Assembly (NCBI GenBank): GCA_965221455.1
Contig: OZ244890.1
Coordinates: 1,364,001-1,428,000 of the forward strand
From: SMWN01 sp965221455
GTDB lineage: Bacteria > Pseudomonadota > Gammaproteobacteria > Eutrophobiales > Eutrophobiaceae
Direction of reading: 5' to 3'
DNA length: 64,000 nt
The notes beneath the pieces were generated by a model. That model ran no database searches and had not been told where the DNA came from. It was given only the letters and a program-made list of their open reading frames with translations. This document shows, one piece after another, positions 36,827-46,324 of the stretch. A program made the position numbers and the translations under genes. Each line of letters begins with the position of its first letter. The stretch's first letter is position 1.

Positions 36827-37330
36827 TTATGTGGTCTCACTGTCAAACCATATTGCATCGATAATCAGCATTATCGCGCCGATAGTAATGGCTGAATCTG
36901 CAATATTAAATGTCGGCCACGGATTGAATATTCTCCATGGTAAAAATATTATTGAGATATCAATAAAGTCAATGACGTATCCAAGGTTGATTCGATCCCA
37001 CAGATTACCGAGTGCACCACCAAGAATCATTGCCAATGCACATGTTATCCATCGTTGATTGGTTTCCAATCGGCACATCCAAATCACAATAAATGTACTG
37101 ATAACAAGTGTCAGACAAATAAAGAACCATCTCTGCCAACCACCGGAATCACTAAGGAAGCTGAAAGCAGCACCGGTGTTATGCAGAAGTGTCAGGTTAA
37201 ATCCCGAGATAATCGTGACCGGAACGTGCATTTGCAAATATTGACTCGCCAGATTTTTTGTCCACAGATCAAGAATTATGACAACTGTAGTCAGCCATAA
37301 CCATTTTATTCCAAAGGGAGGTTTAATCAT
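36827..37330 (-). CDS. lspA: Lipoprotein signal peptidase
   Basis: Aspartic protease of the inner membrane that removes signal peptides of prolipoproteins. 167 residues with four membrane helices. Catalytic aspartates are in GGALGNLWDRINLGYVIDF, and NTGAAFSFLSD is the conserved N-terminal motif. It starts 14 bases after the ileS stop end of the operon, in the usual ileS-lspA order. Confidence 0.96.
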   Translation of the reverse strand: MIKPPFGIKWLWLTTVVIILDLWTKNLASQYLQMHVPVTIISGFNLTLLHNTGAAFSFLSDSGGWQRWFFICLTLVISTFIVIWMCRLETNQRWITCALAMILGGALGNLWDRINLGYVIDFIDISIIFLPWRIFNPWPTFNIADSAITIGAIMLIIDAIWFDSETT

Positions 37331-37344
37331 TGAGAGAAATTATT

Positions 37345-40146
37345 TCAGGCGTAACGTCTCGACTCGCCTTCTGCATCGACATTCTTGATACAACGATGAC
37401 ATAGTTGCGGATGTTTGTCGGAACTACCTACATCCTCACGATGATGCCAGCAACGTACACATTTTTCATATGTTGAACAAAATACATGCATTTTGATCCC
37501 GTCTATCCCTGTTGCAACCGCATTCGCATCATTTTCTGATCCGTTATGTAGAGTGACTGAAGATGTAATAAAAACAAATCTTAATTCATCTTGTATTTTC
37601 TTTAACAATGACAATTGTTTTGCATCACAATAGAGTTTCACTTCGGCATTTAATGTAGAACCGATATTCCCGGCGACGCGCAAATTTTCCAACTCTTTAC
37701 TGACTTTATCTCTGATATTGATTATCTGTCGCCAATAATCATTTCGCTCATATGAAATTTTTTCTGTAGGGAAATTCTCATACCATTCCGCGAGAAAAAC
37801 AGAGTCTGTTCTTTTACCGGGGAGGTGTTGCCATAGTTCATCAGCAGTAAAACCAAGTACTGGTGCTATCCATCGAACAAATGCTTCAGAGATATGGTAC
37901 ATCGCAGTTTGTGCGGAACGTCTGCCCGGGTTATCAACCTGCATGGTATACATACGATCTTTCGTGATATCCAGATAGAAACCACTCATCTCTTCGGCGC
38001 AGAATTTTTGTAATTTCTGAAAGATTTGGTGGAATTCATAGTTGTTGTATGCTGACTGAATGCTTTTTTGCAATAGCATTGCCTGATCAACAACCCATTT
38101 ATCCAATTCAAGCATTTCATCGTGGACCACACAATCAGTCTCAGGATTAAAGCCATCAAGATTGGATAATAAATAACGCGCTGTATTTCTTATCTTGCGA
38201 TAAGCGTCCGCCGTGCGTTTAAGGATCTCGTCCGAAATATGCATTTCATTACGATAATCGGTCGCCGCTACCCACAAACGCAGAATATCAGCACCCAAAG
38301 AATTCATGATTTTCTGGGGAGCGACAACATTGCCTTTGGACTTGGACATTTTTTTGCCCTGTGCATCTACCGCGAAACCGTGTGTTAACACGCTTTTATA
38401 AGGTGCAGTGCCATTGATTGCCGTCGATGTCAGTAAAGATGATTGAAACCACCCACGATGTTGATCTGATCCTTCAAGATATAAATCTGCCGGAAATGTC
38501 AGTCGTTCATCTGCTTGCAACACGCTGTCATGAGTAACACCTGAATCAAACCAGACATCCAATGTATCGATTACTTTTTCATAATCAGTCTCGTCGTCAC
38601 CCAATAATTCCCCGGTGTCCAGTTCAAACCAGACATCAATACCGCCTTGTTCAACGCGAAGTGCGATTTCCTCCAGTAAATGTTCCGACTCAGGGTGTAA
38701 CTTACCCGTTTGTTTATGCACAAACATAGCGATGGGTACGCCCCATGTTCTTTGACGGGAAATACACCAGTCAGGCCGATCACGCACCATGCCACCAATC
38801 CGTTGTTGACCCCAGGCAGGCATCCATTCGACATTTTCGATTTCTTCCAGAGCTTTTTTGCGTAAACCGTTTGCATCCATACTGATGAACCATTGTGGTG
38901 TCGTCCTGAAGATTATCGGCGTCTTGTGACGCCAACAATGTGGATAACTGTGTTGAATAGATTCGTGGTGTAGCAATTTTTGTTTTTCTTCAAGGAGCTC
39001 AATGACATGAGCATTGGCCTTGAAAACATGTTCACCGGCAAATATTTCAGTGTCAGCCAGAAAGCAACCGTTATTGCCTACAGGATTATTTACCGGCAAA
39101 TCGTACTGTAATCCAATACTATAATCGTCTTGCCCGTGACCTGGTGCGGTATGTACTGCGCCCGTACCTGCTGCCAGAGTGACGTGCTTGCCAAGAATGA
39201 TGGGGACTACACGATCATAGAATGGGTGTTGTAATTTGAGACCTTCCAATGCAGTGCCATTGAATGTTGCAATTATCCGATAATTTGCAACGCCGGATCG
39301 CAGCATCACAGATACATGTAGTTCCTTCGCTAACAAGAAGCGCTGCGGTCCATTTTTTGTCTGACATTGGACCAGCACATACTCAAAGTCCGGATGTACA
39401 CTCACCGCTTGATTTGCGGGTAATGTCCACGGTGTTGTCGTCCAGATCAAGATTGATATCTGACCTTCACCATCTTTTTCCATTGCCTTTTGATCAACCA
39501 GTGTAAACAGCACGTCGATCGCTGGAGATAGCTTATCTTCATATTCAACTTCTGCCTCTGCCAATGCAGACGCACAATCAATACACCAGTGCACAGGTTT
39601 TGAACCTTTGTGCAAATGATTCGCAATAATAATTTTTCCCAGCGCGCGAATAATGTTGGCTTCGGTTTTAGAATCTGCTGTCAGGTAGGGTCGTTGCCAG
39701 TCAGCCAAAATGCCCAGGCGTTGAAAATCAACACGCTGTTTTTCAACTTGCCTGGTCGCGTAGTCACGACACGCATTACGAAAGGTACGTGCATCGATTT
39801 TATGCCCGACCTTACCAATTTTTTTCTCTACCATTAGTTCTATCGGCAACCCATGACAATCCCATCCGGGAATATAAGGAACATCGTAGTCACTTAAGCC
39901 ACGTGCTTTGACAATGATGTCTTTCAATATTTTATTAACGGCATGGCCGATATGAATATCGCCATTGGCGTAAGGAGGACCATCATGGAGGATAAAGGTG
40001 TTCTTACCTGATCGACGTGCTCGAATCTGTCCATAGAGATCCATTTCCTGCCATTTTTCAAGCATGACAGGTTCGTTATTCGCCAGATTCCCTCGCATTG
40101 GAAAATCTGTTTTCGGTAGATTCAGTGTGTGCTTGTATTCAGTCAT
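37345..40146 (-). CDS. ileS: Isoleucyl-tRNA synthetase
   Basis: Class I synthetase charging tRNA-Ile; 933 residues. The HIGH motif appears in PYANGDIHIGHAVNK near residue 64, and KMSKS in GKKMSKSKGNV near residue 605. The editing domain has TTPWTLPANQAV, and WDCHGLPIE is present. The C-terminal zinc finger has CVRCWHH and CHRCIKNV. It lies between ribF and lspA in the standard gammaproteobacterial order. Confidence 0.98.
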   Translation of the reverse strand: MTEYKHTLNLPKTDFPMRGNLANNEPVMLEKWQEMDLYGQIRARRSGKNTFILHDGPPYANGDIHIGHAVNKILKDIIVKARGLSDYDVPYIPGWDCHGLPIELMVEKKIGKVGHKIDARTFRNACRDYATRQVEKQRVDFQRLGILADWQRPYLTADSKTEANIIRALGKIIIANHLHKGSKPVHWCIDCASALAEAEVEYEDKLSPAIDVLFTLVDQKAMEKDGEGQISILIWTTTPWTLPANQAVSVHPDFEYVLVQCQTKNGPQRFLLAKELHVSVMLRSGVANYRIIATFNGTALEGLKLQHPFYDRVVPIILGKHVTLAAGTGAVHTAPGHGQDDYSIGLQYDLPVNNPVGNNGCFLADTEIFAGEHVFKANAHVIELLEEKQKLLHHESIQHSYPHCWRHKTPIIFRTTPQWFISMDANGLRKKALEEIENVEWMPAWGQQRIGGMVRDRPDWCISRQRTWGVPIAMFVHKQTGKLHPESEHLLEEIALRVEQGGIDVWFELDTGELLGDDETDYEKVIDTLDVWFDSGVTHDSVLQADERLTFPADLYLEGSDQHRGWFQSSLLTSTAINGTAPYKSVLTHGFAVDAQGKKMSKSKGNVVAPQKIMNSLGADILRLWVAATDYRNEMHISDEILKRTADAYRKIRNTARYLLSNLDGFNPETDCVVHDEMLELDKWVVDQAMLLQKSIQSAYNNYEFHQIFQKLQKFCAEEMSGFYLDITKDRMYTMQVDNPGRRSAQTAMYHISEAFVRWIAPVLGFTADELWQHLPGKRTDSVFLAEWYENFPTEKISYERNDYWRQIINIRDKVSKELENLRVAGNIGSTLNAEVKLYCDAKQLSLLKKIQDELRFVFITSSVTLHNGSENDANAVATGIDGIKMHVFCSTYEKCVRCWHHREDVGSSDKHPQLCHRCIKNVDAEGESRRYA

Positions 40147-40215
40147 TTTTTTATTCGGCTTACCGGGTTTTGTGCCATGGAATACAGGTCAGGGAAGTAT
40201 AGGGATGTACGATGA

Positions 40216-41199
40216 TTATTCAATCGCTACCGAGGCGGCTTTATCAATGTTAACGCCGTTCTTGTCGAAATAATTTCGTGTCTTCTTGATATCAGACTCA
40301 ATGGCCTTTTTCAGATCATTAATACCCGAATATTTTATCTCTGATCTCAGTTTTTCAAAAAATTCCACGCGAATATATTGGGCATAGATATTCTCATCAA
40401 AATCCAGAATATGTGTTTCGAGACGCATGCCTTCACCATCAAACATGGGGCGCGTGCCTATGCTCGTCACTGCGTAATGACTTGACTCGCTATGGTCATT
40501 ATCAGCAGTAATGTGAACGCATGTGATATAAACCCCTGCCACTGCGCTGTGAAGCCGGTGTAATTCCATATTTGCCGTTGCAAATCCCAGCTCCTTACCC
40601 CGTTTATCTCCATGCACCACTCGCCCACTTATTGAATAGGCTCTTCCCAATAATCGGTTGGCCAGATTTAGATCGTCGTTTGCGAGTGCTTGTCTGATTC
40701 TTGTACTGCTTATTCTTGTCTCCTGAAACAAACAGGTATTGGTATGCTCTACCTTGTAGCCGAATTCGTCAGCCATTTTTTCTAGTGTTGAACAGTCGCC
40801 TTGCCTGTTTCTGCCGAACTTGAAATCGTCACCTATCACCAGGTGTCTAATATCCAGGCCATCGATTAGAATTTTCTCAACAAATTCTCTGGCTGATAAA
40901 TCAGCCAGTTTCTCGTTAAACCTCAGGCACAGCAGACGATCAATACCCAATCGATACAATTCCTCAACCTTTTCACGAAAGCAGGTTAATCTCGCGGTAA
41001 CGTTCTCCGGAGAAAAATATTCGTGAGGTTGCGGCTCGAAAATGACAACAACGCTCGGGAGATTATATCTATGTGAAATTTCTGTAAGTTGAGCAATAAT
41101 CGCCTGATGCCCGAGATGGATGCCATCAAAATTGCCGATGGTCGCAACACATTTTTTATGATGTTGCCTGAGATTGTGCAGACTGCGTATCAGTTCCAT
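40216..41199 (-). CDS. ribF: Bifunctional riboflavin kinase / FAD synthetase
   Basis: Makes FMN and then FAD. 327 residues. The N-terminal adenylyltransferase domain has ATIGNFDGIHLGHQAII, IGDDFKFGRNRQGD and STRIRQAL. The C-terminal flavokinase has GRVVHGDKRGKELGFATANM and IGTRPMFDGEGMRLETHILDF. It is located 15 bases after murJ and 69 before ileS on the same strand, a standard operon position. Confidence 0.96.
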   Translation of the reverse strand: MELIRSLHNLRQHHKKCVATIGNFDGIHLGHQAIIAQLTEISHRYNLPSVVVIFEPQPHEYFSPENVTARLTCFREKVEELYRLGIDRLLCLRFNEKLADLSAREFVEKILIDGLDIRHLVIGDDFKFGRNRQGDCSTLEKMADEFGYKVEHTNTCLFQETRISSTRIRQALANDDLNLANRLLGRAYSISGRVVHGDKRGKELGFATANMELHRLHSAVAGVYITCVHITADNDHSESSHYAVTSIGTRPMFDGEGMRLETHILDFDENIYAQYIRVEFFEKLRSEIKYSGINDLKKAIESDIKKTRNYFDKNGVNIDKAASVAIE

Positions 41200-41214
41200 G
41201 AAAAACGTTAGTCC

Positions 41215-42768
41215 CTAATTTTGGCTGCGATCCGCATTCAGCGTCATATTCTTTAATCGTAGGCCGCTCAACCATAGTGCCGCAAAATAGCTCGTGCCAG
41301 CTGCGGTAATCCATATGGCTAATTGCATTATACGCGTGAACATATCCCATTTAATCCACGAGGAAATGGAGGGGAGCGCATAAAATAACAAGGCACTCAT
41401 GACTAATGAGGCAAAAATAATTCTACCGATAAATACTCTCCAATCATTTTCGGGCGAGTAAAAACCTCCTTTCCATAGAAAGAAAAAAAGTAGCCCGGCG
41501 TTGATGAATGCGGCCAGAGATGTCGCCAAAGCCAACCCCGCATGCGCCAGCGGCCCCACGAAAATGAGATTCATAATGATATTTGCGAACATGGCAAGTA
41601 CACCGATCTTCACAGGTGTTTTTGTGTCCTGCCTTGAGAAATACCCGCCGACTAATACTTTAATCAAAATAAACCCCGGTAATCCAATCGCGTATGTGAG
41701 TAGACTCTTGCCCGACATCTCGACATGAAATGGCGTAAATTCACCATGCTGAAAAATTGTGGCTAACATCGGCTCCGCCAATAACATCAAACCAATAGCC
41801 GCCGGGAAACTAATCAAAAATACCCACTTAAGCGCCCAATCCATTATCTGTGAAAAATAACGCATATTCCCCTGCGTATGTTTTTCCGACAAAGTCGGCA
41901 AAATCACTACCGCCAATGCAACTCCAAAAACACCTAAAGGAAATTCCATCAGACGATCAGAGTAATACAACCATGAAATACTGCCAGTGACCAAAAATGA
42001 GGCCATGAGCATATCCACGATCAAATTAATTTGAGAAATAGAGACAGCGAACAAACTTGGAATCATCAAATTCAATATTTTACCAACGCCCGGATGGCCT
42101 TTTTTCAATCGAGGTCGCGGCAGTCGTTGTATACCTAAAAGGAAAGGTATCTGGAAAAGTAATTGTGCAATGCCGGCAATAAAAACACCCCATGCCAGTG
42201 CCGTGACAGGTCGTTCCATCAGAGGTGCCAGCCATATGGCACAGGAAATAAGCGAGATATTCAGCAATACCGGAGTCAACGCCGGCACGGCAAAACGCCC
42301 GTAGACATTCAGTATTCCACCTGCAAATGCTGTTAATGAAATGAACAGGATATAGGGGAAGGTAATTCGAAGCATGTAAACAGATAAATCAAATTTGTTT
42401 TCATTACCCGCAAAACCGGCTGCAAATATCATGATGATTACGGGGGCTGCCATGACACCGATCACGGTGATATAAAAAAGCACCAAAGACAGTTTGCCGC
42501 TGGTGTAATCCAATAAATCCCGTACTTCAGCCACGTCACGTTTACTTTTGTATTCGCTTAGCACTGGCACAAAAGCCTGAGAGAAACCACCCTCAGCAAA
42601 TAATCGTCGTAAGTAATTAGGGATTTTAAAGGCTACAAAAAATGCATCGGAACCTGTCCCTGCACCGAAAATATTGGCAATGCAAACATCGCGCACCAGA
42701 CCGGATATACGAGACAGGGTTGTCATAAGGCCGACGATAAATGTCGATTTAAGTAAACGTTTTGACAA
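41215..42768 (-). CDS. murJ: Lipid II flippase MurJ
   Basis: A 517-residue MOP-superfamily inner-membrane protein with about 14 hydrophobic segments, flipping lipid II for peptidoglycan synthesis. Seen are SRISGLVRDVCIANIFGAG, FKIPNYLRRLFAEGGFSQAFVPVL (a MurJ signature) and WLYYSDRLMEFPLGVFGVALA. First gene of the murJ-ribF-ileS-lspA-ispH run, divergent from rpsT as in many gammaproteobacteria. Confidence 0.96.
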   Translation of the reverse strand: MSKRLLKSTFIVGLMTTLSRISGLVRDVCIANIFGAGTGSDAFFVAFKIPNYLRRLFAEGGFSQAFVPVLSEYKSKRDVAEVRDLLDYTSGKLSLVLFYITVIGVMAAPVIIMIFAAGFAGNENKFDLSVYMLRITFPYILFISLTAFAGGILNVYGRFAVPALTPVLLNISLISCAIWLAPLMERPVTALAWGVFIAGIAQLLFQIPFLLGIQRLPRPRLKKGHPGVGKILNLMIPSLFAVSISQINLIVDMLMASFLVTGSISWLYYSDRLMEFPLGVFGVALAVVILPTLSEKHTQGNMRYFSQIMDWALKWVFLISFPAAIGLMLLAEPMLATIFQHGEFTPFHVEMSGKSLLTYAIGLPGFILIKVLVGGYFSRQDTKTPVKIGVLAMFANIIMNLIFVGPLAHAGLALATSLAAFINAGLLFFFLWKGGFYSPENDWRVFIGRIIFASLVMSALLFYALPSISSWIKWDMFTRIMQLAIWITAAGTSYFAALWLSGLRLKNMTLNADRSQN

Positions 42769-42885
42769 TTTAGGCTGTGACCAAGTTTGAAATAATTAAT
42801 GTAGTTCAGCTATGTGTTAGCTATCTATTTGTTTATTATGGTATTTGTTACCTGGACCAGAGGATATCATATTCAAGGTGGAGGA

Positions 42886-42914
42886 TTGACAAACAAGGCC
42901 AAGATAAGCATAGT
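42886..42914 (+). promoter_or_regulatory. Sigma-70 promoter of rpsT
   Basis: A perfect -35 TTGACA (42886-42891), a 17-base spacer, and a -10 CATAGT (42909-42914). Transcription would start near 42921, giving a leader of about 50 bases before the rpsT start. Pattern match only, but spacing and position are good. Confidence 0.7.
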
Positions 42915-42973
42915 TACGCGCCTCGAAAAGACACATTTTTAGACATTCCCCAGAACAAGTCAGGAGTTTAACA

Positions 42974-43234
42974 TTGGCTAACGTTGCCTCAGCAAAAAAA
43001 CGAATACGTCAGAATGAAGTACGGCGTCAACGCAACGCCAGTCACCGTTCCGTGCTAAGAACCTTCATAAGAAAGGTTGATACAGCAATCGAAAGCAAGG
43101 ATAAAGCAGCAGCGACCGATGCGTATCAGGCTGCTGTCCCTGTCATAGACAGCATGGCTAATAAAGGTTTAATCCACAAAAATAAAGCGGCTCGCCACAA
43201 GAGTCGTCTGCACGCTCGTATACGTGCACTTTGA
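42974..43234 (+). CDS. rpsT: 30S ribosomal protein S20 (TTG start)
   Basis: 86-residue, very basic helical protein binding 16S rRNA. ANVASAKKRIRQNEVRRQRNAS and HKNKAARHKSRL are characteristic. The start is TTG 42974, followed directly by GCTAACGTT (Ala-Asn-Val), with AGGAG 7 bases upstream (TCAGGAGTTTAACA). A TTG start for rpsT is also known in Escherichia coli, where it takes part in autoregulation. Promoter and terminator are both visible, so it is probably a single-gene transcript. Confidence 0.97.
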   Translation: MANVASAKKRIRQNEVRRQRNASHRSVLRTFIRKVDTAIESKDKAAATDAYQAAVPVIDSMANKGLIHKNKAARHKSRLHARIRAL

Positions 43235-43240
43235 TTTTAG

Positions 43241-43264
43241 GTATTTCCGGAGAAAATACTTTTT
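43241..43264 (+). terminator. Intrinsic terminator after rpsT
   Basis: GTATTT and AAATAC form a 6-bp stem with a 7-base loop (CCGGAGA) followed by five T, starting 7 bases after the rpsT stop. The stem is A/T rich and rather weak; it also separates rpsT from the convergent proB. Confidence 0.6.
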
Positions 43265-43314
43265 GCAAGCGGGTTATTTTTGAAGTCGGTAATCGTTGGC
43301 TGTTCTGTTAACGC

Positions 43315-44439
43315 TCAAATTAAAACCAGATCGTCACGTTGAATTAACTCTGCTGAATCCACATAGCCCAATAATCTTTCGAATTGATCACTGGGTTGCC
43401 CCATGATTTTGCGCGTTTCTGCGGCGGAATAATTAACCAAACCACGCGCTATTTCCTTGCCTTGAGAATTGATACAAGCGACAATTTCACCGCGGTTAAA
43501 CTCACCTTCGACTGCAACGACACCAACGGCCAATAAACTTTTACCCTGTTGCATCAACGCTTCGGCCGCGCCTTGATCGATCTTCAAACTACCGTTGGGT
43601 TTAGATTGTCCTGCCAGCCATTGTTTACGTGCGGTTAACGCTTCCCGGTGACTACTAAGTAAGGTACCGCAAAGTTCACCATGCGCGATTTGCATGAGGA
43701 TATTGTCGACATGTCCTGAAGCGATAACAGTGCTTGCACCGGACTTTGCGGCTATTGATGCCGCTTTCAATTTTGTCAACATTCCGCCTCGACCAAGTGT
43801 GCCGCCTTCACCGGCAAATTTTTCCAAAGTCTCGTCTCCGGCGATACCCTCACTGATGTATTTCGCCTTTGGATGCAGGCGTGGATCCGCTTCATAAAGC
43901 CCTGCTTGATCAGTTAGCAAAACCAGCAAGTCGGCATCAACCAGATGTGTCACCAAACCTGCCAGCGTATCGTTGTCACCAAGTCGAAGTTCATCGGTTG
44001 AAACCGTATCGTTTTCGTTGATGATCGGGATGACGCCCAACTGCAATAAAGTTCTCAGCGTGCTCCGTGCGTTAAGATAACGTTCGCGATGTGATATTAC
44101 TTCGTGGGTTAACAATATCTGCGCTGTATGAATCTGATAGTTCTGAAAACAGGACTCCCATGCCTTGATTAACCCCATTTGTCCAACCGCAGCGGCAGCC
44201 TGTAATTTATGCATTGCATGAGGTCTGTTTTTCCAACCGAGGCGCGTGATTCCTTCAGCAGTTGCGCCTGAGGAGACAATTACAATTTCGCGGCCCTCCT
44301 GCCTTAAGATATCAATCTGTTTACCCCAGTCGTCCAGTGAACCAACACGCAGCCCACATCCGTTGTTGGTAAGCAAAGCACTGCCCAACTTCACCACCCA
44401 ACGTTTGGTCTGTTTAATTTTTTTTCTTGATTCATTCAT
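43315..44439 (-). CDS. proB: Glutamate 5-kinase
   Basis: First step of proline synthesis. 374 residues: an amino-acid kinase domain (WVVKLGSALLTNNG, VSSGATAEG, NENDTVSTDELRLGDND, LLTDQAGLYEADPR, GRGGMLTKLKAA) followed by a C-terminal PUA domain (about residues 285-370). Its start overlaps the obgE stop (TGATG), so the two are translationally coupled. Confidence 0.96.
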   Translation of the reverse strand: MNESRKKIKQTKRWVVKLGSALLTNNGCGLRVGSLDDWGKQIDILRQEGREIVIVSSGATAEGITRLGWKNRPHAMHKLQAAAAVGQMGLIKAWESCFQNYQIHTAQILLTHEVISHRERYLNARSTLRTLLQLGVIPIINENDTVSTDELRLGDNDTLAGLVTHLVDADLLVLLTDQAGLYEADPRLHPKAKYISEGIAGDETLEKFAGEGGTLGRGGMLTKLKAASIAAKSGASTVIASGHVDNILMQIAHGELCGTLLSSHREALTARKQWLAGQSKPNGSLKIDQGAAEALMQQGKSLLAVGVVAVEGEFNRGEIVACINSQGKEIARGLVNYSAAETRKIMGQPSDQFERLLGYVDSAELIQRDDLVLI

Positions 44440-45527
44440 CAGGTGTAAGCTTTCCGGGAATTATCCTGCAGTTTCTCCGCAGAATTTTTATCAGTATTTC
44501 CCCGGCTATTTAGTCGCTGCTTTTTTTCAACCCACTGATAAATTTCTCGTGCTAACTCACTACATCCCGTCCTTGTGATAGCCGATACAGGAAATACAGG
44601 TACGTCTGTTGCCAGTTTTTTCTTCAGTTCAGTACTGAATTTTTGCGCAACCTCGGCAGCCATCAGATCTGTCTTATTCAACACAATCCATTGAGGTCTG
44701 TTTTCTAGACCACCACCAAATGAGTTTAATTCACGTTCTATAATCTGGATATCCTTGACAGACTTATCTACATCACCTTCAGTTCCTGCATCTACGATAT
44801 GTATTAGCAAATGTGTCCTCGATAAATGCTTTAAAAACTGTATACCAAGTCCCGCGCCTTCAGCCGCGCCTTCAATCAACCCGGGGATATCTGCAATGAC
44901 AAAACTTTGACCAGCAGCGATTTTGACTACGCCCAGATTTGGATACAGGGTTGTAAAAGGATAATCAGCCACTTTGGGTTTTGCATGTGAGACCGACCGG
45001 ATAAAGGTTGATTTGCCCGCATTTGGTAATCCAAGTAAGCCGACATCTGCCAATACCTGCATCTCCAGAAGTAAGGTGCGTTTTTCGCCCCGTGTGCCTT
45101 CTGTTGTCTGTCTGGGAGTTCTGTTGGTACTGCTCTTATAGCGAATGTTGCCCAAGCCGTGCCAACCACCCTGTGCGACTAACAAGGATTTACCGGCGGA
45201 AGTCATATCGCCGATAAATTCGCCCGTATCGGCATCCATGACCAAGGTCCCCAGAGGCACTTTGATTGTTAAATCGTCCCCATCTTTACCACGACATTCT
45301 CTGCCCATACCCTTCTGACCTTGTTCGGCACGAAATAGTCTTTTATGACGAAAGTCGATTAATGTGTTCAAACCTTCGTCGACGACAAGATAAACACTAC
45401 CACCATCGCCACCGTCACCACCGTTAGGCCCGCCTTGCGGCACGAATTTCTCGCGACGGAAACTCAGGCAACCATCACCGCCGTCACCTGCTTCAACCTT
45501 GATTGATGCCTCGTCTACAAATTTCAT
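44439..45527 (-). CDS. obgE: GTPase ObgE/CgtA
   Basis: Ribosome-associated GTPase for 50S assembly and stress response. Start at ATG 45527 (MKFVDEASIKVEAGDGGDGC); a frame extending to 45548 adds non-conserved residues. The N-terminal Obg fold has its glycine-rich loops (GGPNGGDGGDGGSVYL). The G domain has GLPNAGKST (G1), DIPGLIEGA (G3), LNKTD (G4) and SAITRTG (G5). The C-terminal tail is short and charged. The gene follows rplU-rpmA, but a terminator-like hairpin lies between. Confidence 0.97.
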   Translation of the reverse strand: MKFVDEASIKVEAGDGGDGCLSFRREKFVPQGGPNGGDGGDGGSVYLVVDEGLNTLIDFRHKRLFRAEQGQKGMGRECRGKDGDDLTIKVPLGTLVMDADTGEFIGDMTSAGKSLLVAQGGWHGLGNIRYKSSTNRTPRQTTEGTRGEKRTLLLEMQVLADVGLLGLPNAGKSTFIRSVSHAKPKVADYPFTTLYPNLGVVKIAAGQSFVIADIPGLIEGAAEGAGLGIQFLKHLSRTHLLIHIVDAGTEGDVDKSVKDIQIIERELNSFGGGLENRPQWIVLNKTDLMAAEVAQKFSTELKKKLATDVPVFPVSAITRTGCSELAREIYQWVEKKQRLNSRGNTDKNSAEKLQDNSRKAYT

Positions 45528-45551
45528 GTTCGCTCGCCGACCATACAAACT

Positions 45552-45578
45552 AAAAACCCCGCACTAAGCGGGGTTTTT
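45552..45578 (-). terminator. Bidirectional intrinsic terminator between rpmA and obgE
   Basis: AAAAACCCCGC and GCGGGGTTTTT form an 11-bp stem with a 5-base loop; the G/C core with A/T flanks gives a T run on both strands. It lies about 58 bases after the rpmA stop and 24 bases before the obgE ATG, so it should stop or attenuate rplU-rpmA transcripts before obgE. Confidence 0.85.
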
Positions 45579-45636
45579 AAACAAAACACAATCTCTCCAC
45601 CACATTACGGCGGCTAGTCACACCGGTTTTGTCCCA

Positions 45637-45894
45637 TCAAAACGCAACCACATTCACAAACATGCGATTTTTTGGTCCCTTTTTGCCAAAAACAACCTTC
45701 CCTTCAGCTTTGGCATACAAGGTATGGTCATTCCCTAAACCAACGTTGGTCCCCGCGTGGAATTTCGTGCCACGTTGCCTGACCAGGATATTACCGGCTA
45801 ACACGGCCTCTCCACCGTATTTCTTCACGCCTAATCGTTTGGATTCGGAATCGCGACCGTTGCGCGTACTACCACCTGCTTTTTTATGTGCCAT
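45637..45894 (-). CDS. rpmA: 50S ribosomal protein L27
   Basis: 85-residue basic protein of the large subunit. It begins AHKKAGGSTRNGRDSESKRLGVKKYGG, the invariant L27 start with the N-terminal arm reaching the peptidyl-transferase centre, and continues QRGTKFHAGTNVGLG. The gene follows rplU after 25 bases. Confidence 0.98.
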   Translation of the reverse strand: MAHKKAGGSTRNGRDSESKRLGVKKYGGEAVLAGNILVRQRGTKFHAGTNVGLGNDHTLYAKAEGKVVFGKKGPKNRMFVNVVAF

Positions 45895-45919
45895 TTTTTG
45901 TTAACTCCACTAAATTGAA

Positions 45920-46234
45920 TTATTTAGTCGTAATGTCCACGATGGATAGCTCCGTATACGCTTGACGATGCCCCATCTGCTTGCGGTGATGCTTACGTCT
46001 GTGAAATTTCACGATCTTGGTCTTCGGGCCTCGACCATGAGAGTTTATTTTGGCTGAGACGCTTGCGCCTTCCACATGTGGCGTACCAACATTTGTTTGT
46101 TCGCCATCAACCAGCATCAGTATTTCCGAAATCTTGATAGTCTCGCCTATCCCGGCGTCCAGCTTTTCGACTTTGACTCGATCTCCCGCTTGTACTTTAT
46201 ACTGCTTACCACCGGTTTTAATTACTGCAAACAT
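45920..46234 (-). CDS. rplU: 50S ribosomal protein L21
   Basis: About 104 residues. Start at ATG 46234 (MFAVIKTGGKQYKVQAGDRVKVEKL), the usual N-terminus; a frame to 46252 adds six residues not found in the family. KFHRRKHHRKQMGHRQ is the conserved basic C-terminal part. First gene of rplU-rpmA, with a readable promoter upstream and ispB divergent. Confidence 0.97.
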   Translation of the reverse strand: MFAVIKTGGKQYKVQAGDRVKVEKLDAGIGETIKISEILMLVDGEQTNVGTPHVEGASVSAKINSHGRGPKTKIVKFHRRKHHRKQMGHRQAYTELSIVDITTK

Positions 46235-46254
46235 AACGTTTTTTCCAAACAACG

Positions 46255-46271
46255 CCGGAGTTTGTCTCCGG
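46255..46271 (-). promoter_or_regulatory. Hairpin in the rplU mRNA leader
   Basis: CCGGAG and CTCCGG form a 6-bp stem with a 5-base loop, 21 bases before the rplU ATG and inside the predicted leader. It could be a regulatory structure for ribosomal protein feedback, but this is inference from position only. Confidence 0.35.
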
Positions 46272-46295
46272 AGAGTGAGTTTCTAAAGGGCGGAG

Positions 46296-46324
46296 ATTCT
46301 AAGGAATTCACCTCTTGTATACAA
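46296..46324 (-). promoter_or_regulatory. Sigma-70 promoter of rplU-rpmA
   Basis: Read on the minus strand: -35 TTGTAT (46324-46319), a 17-base spacer, and -10 TAGAAT (46301-46296), about 62 bases before the rplU ATG. The -10 matches consensus in five positions and the -35 in four. Confidence 0.65.
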
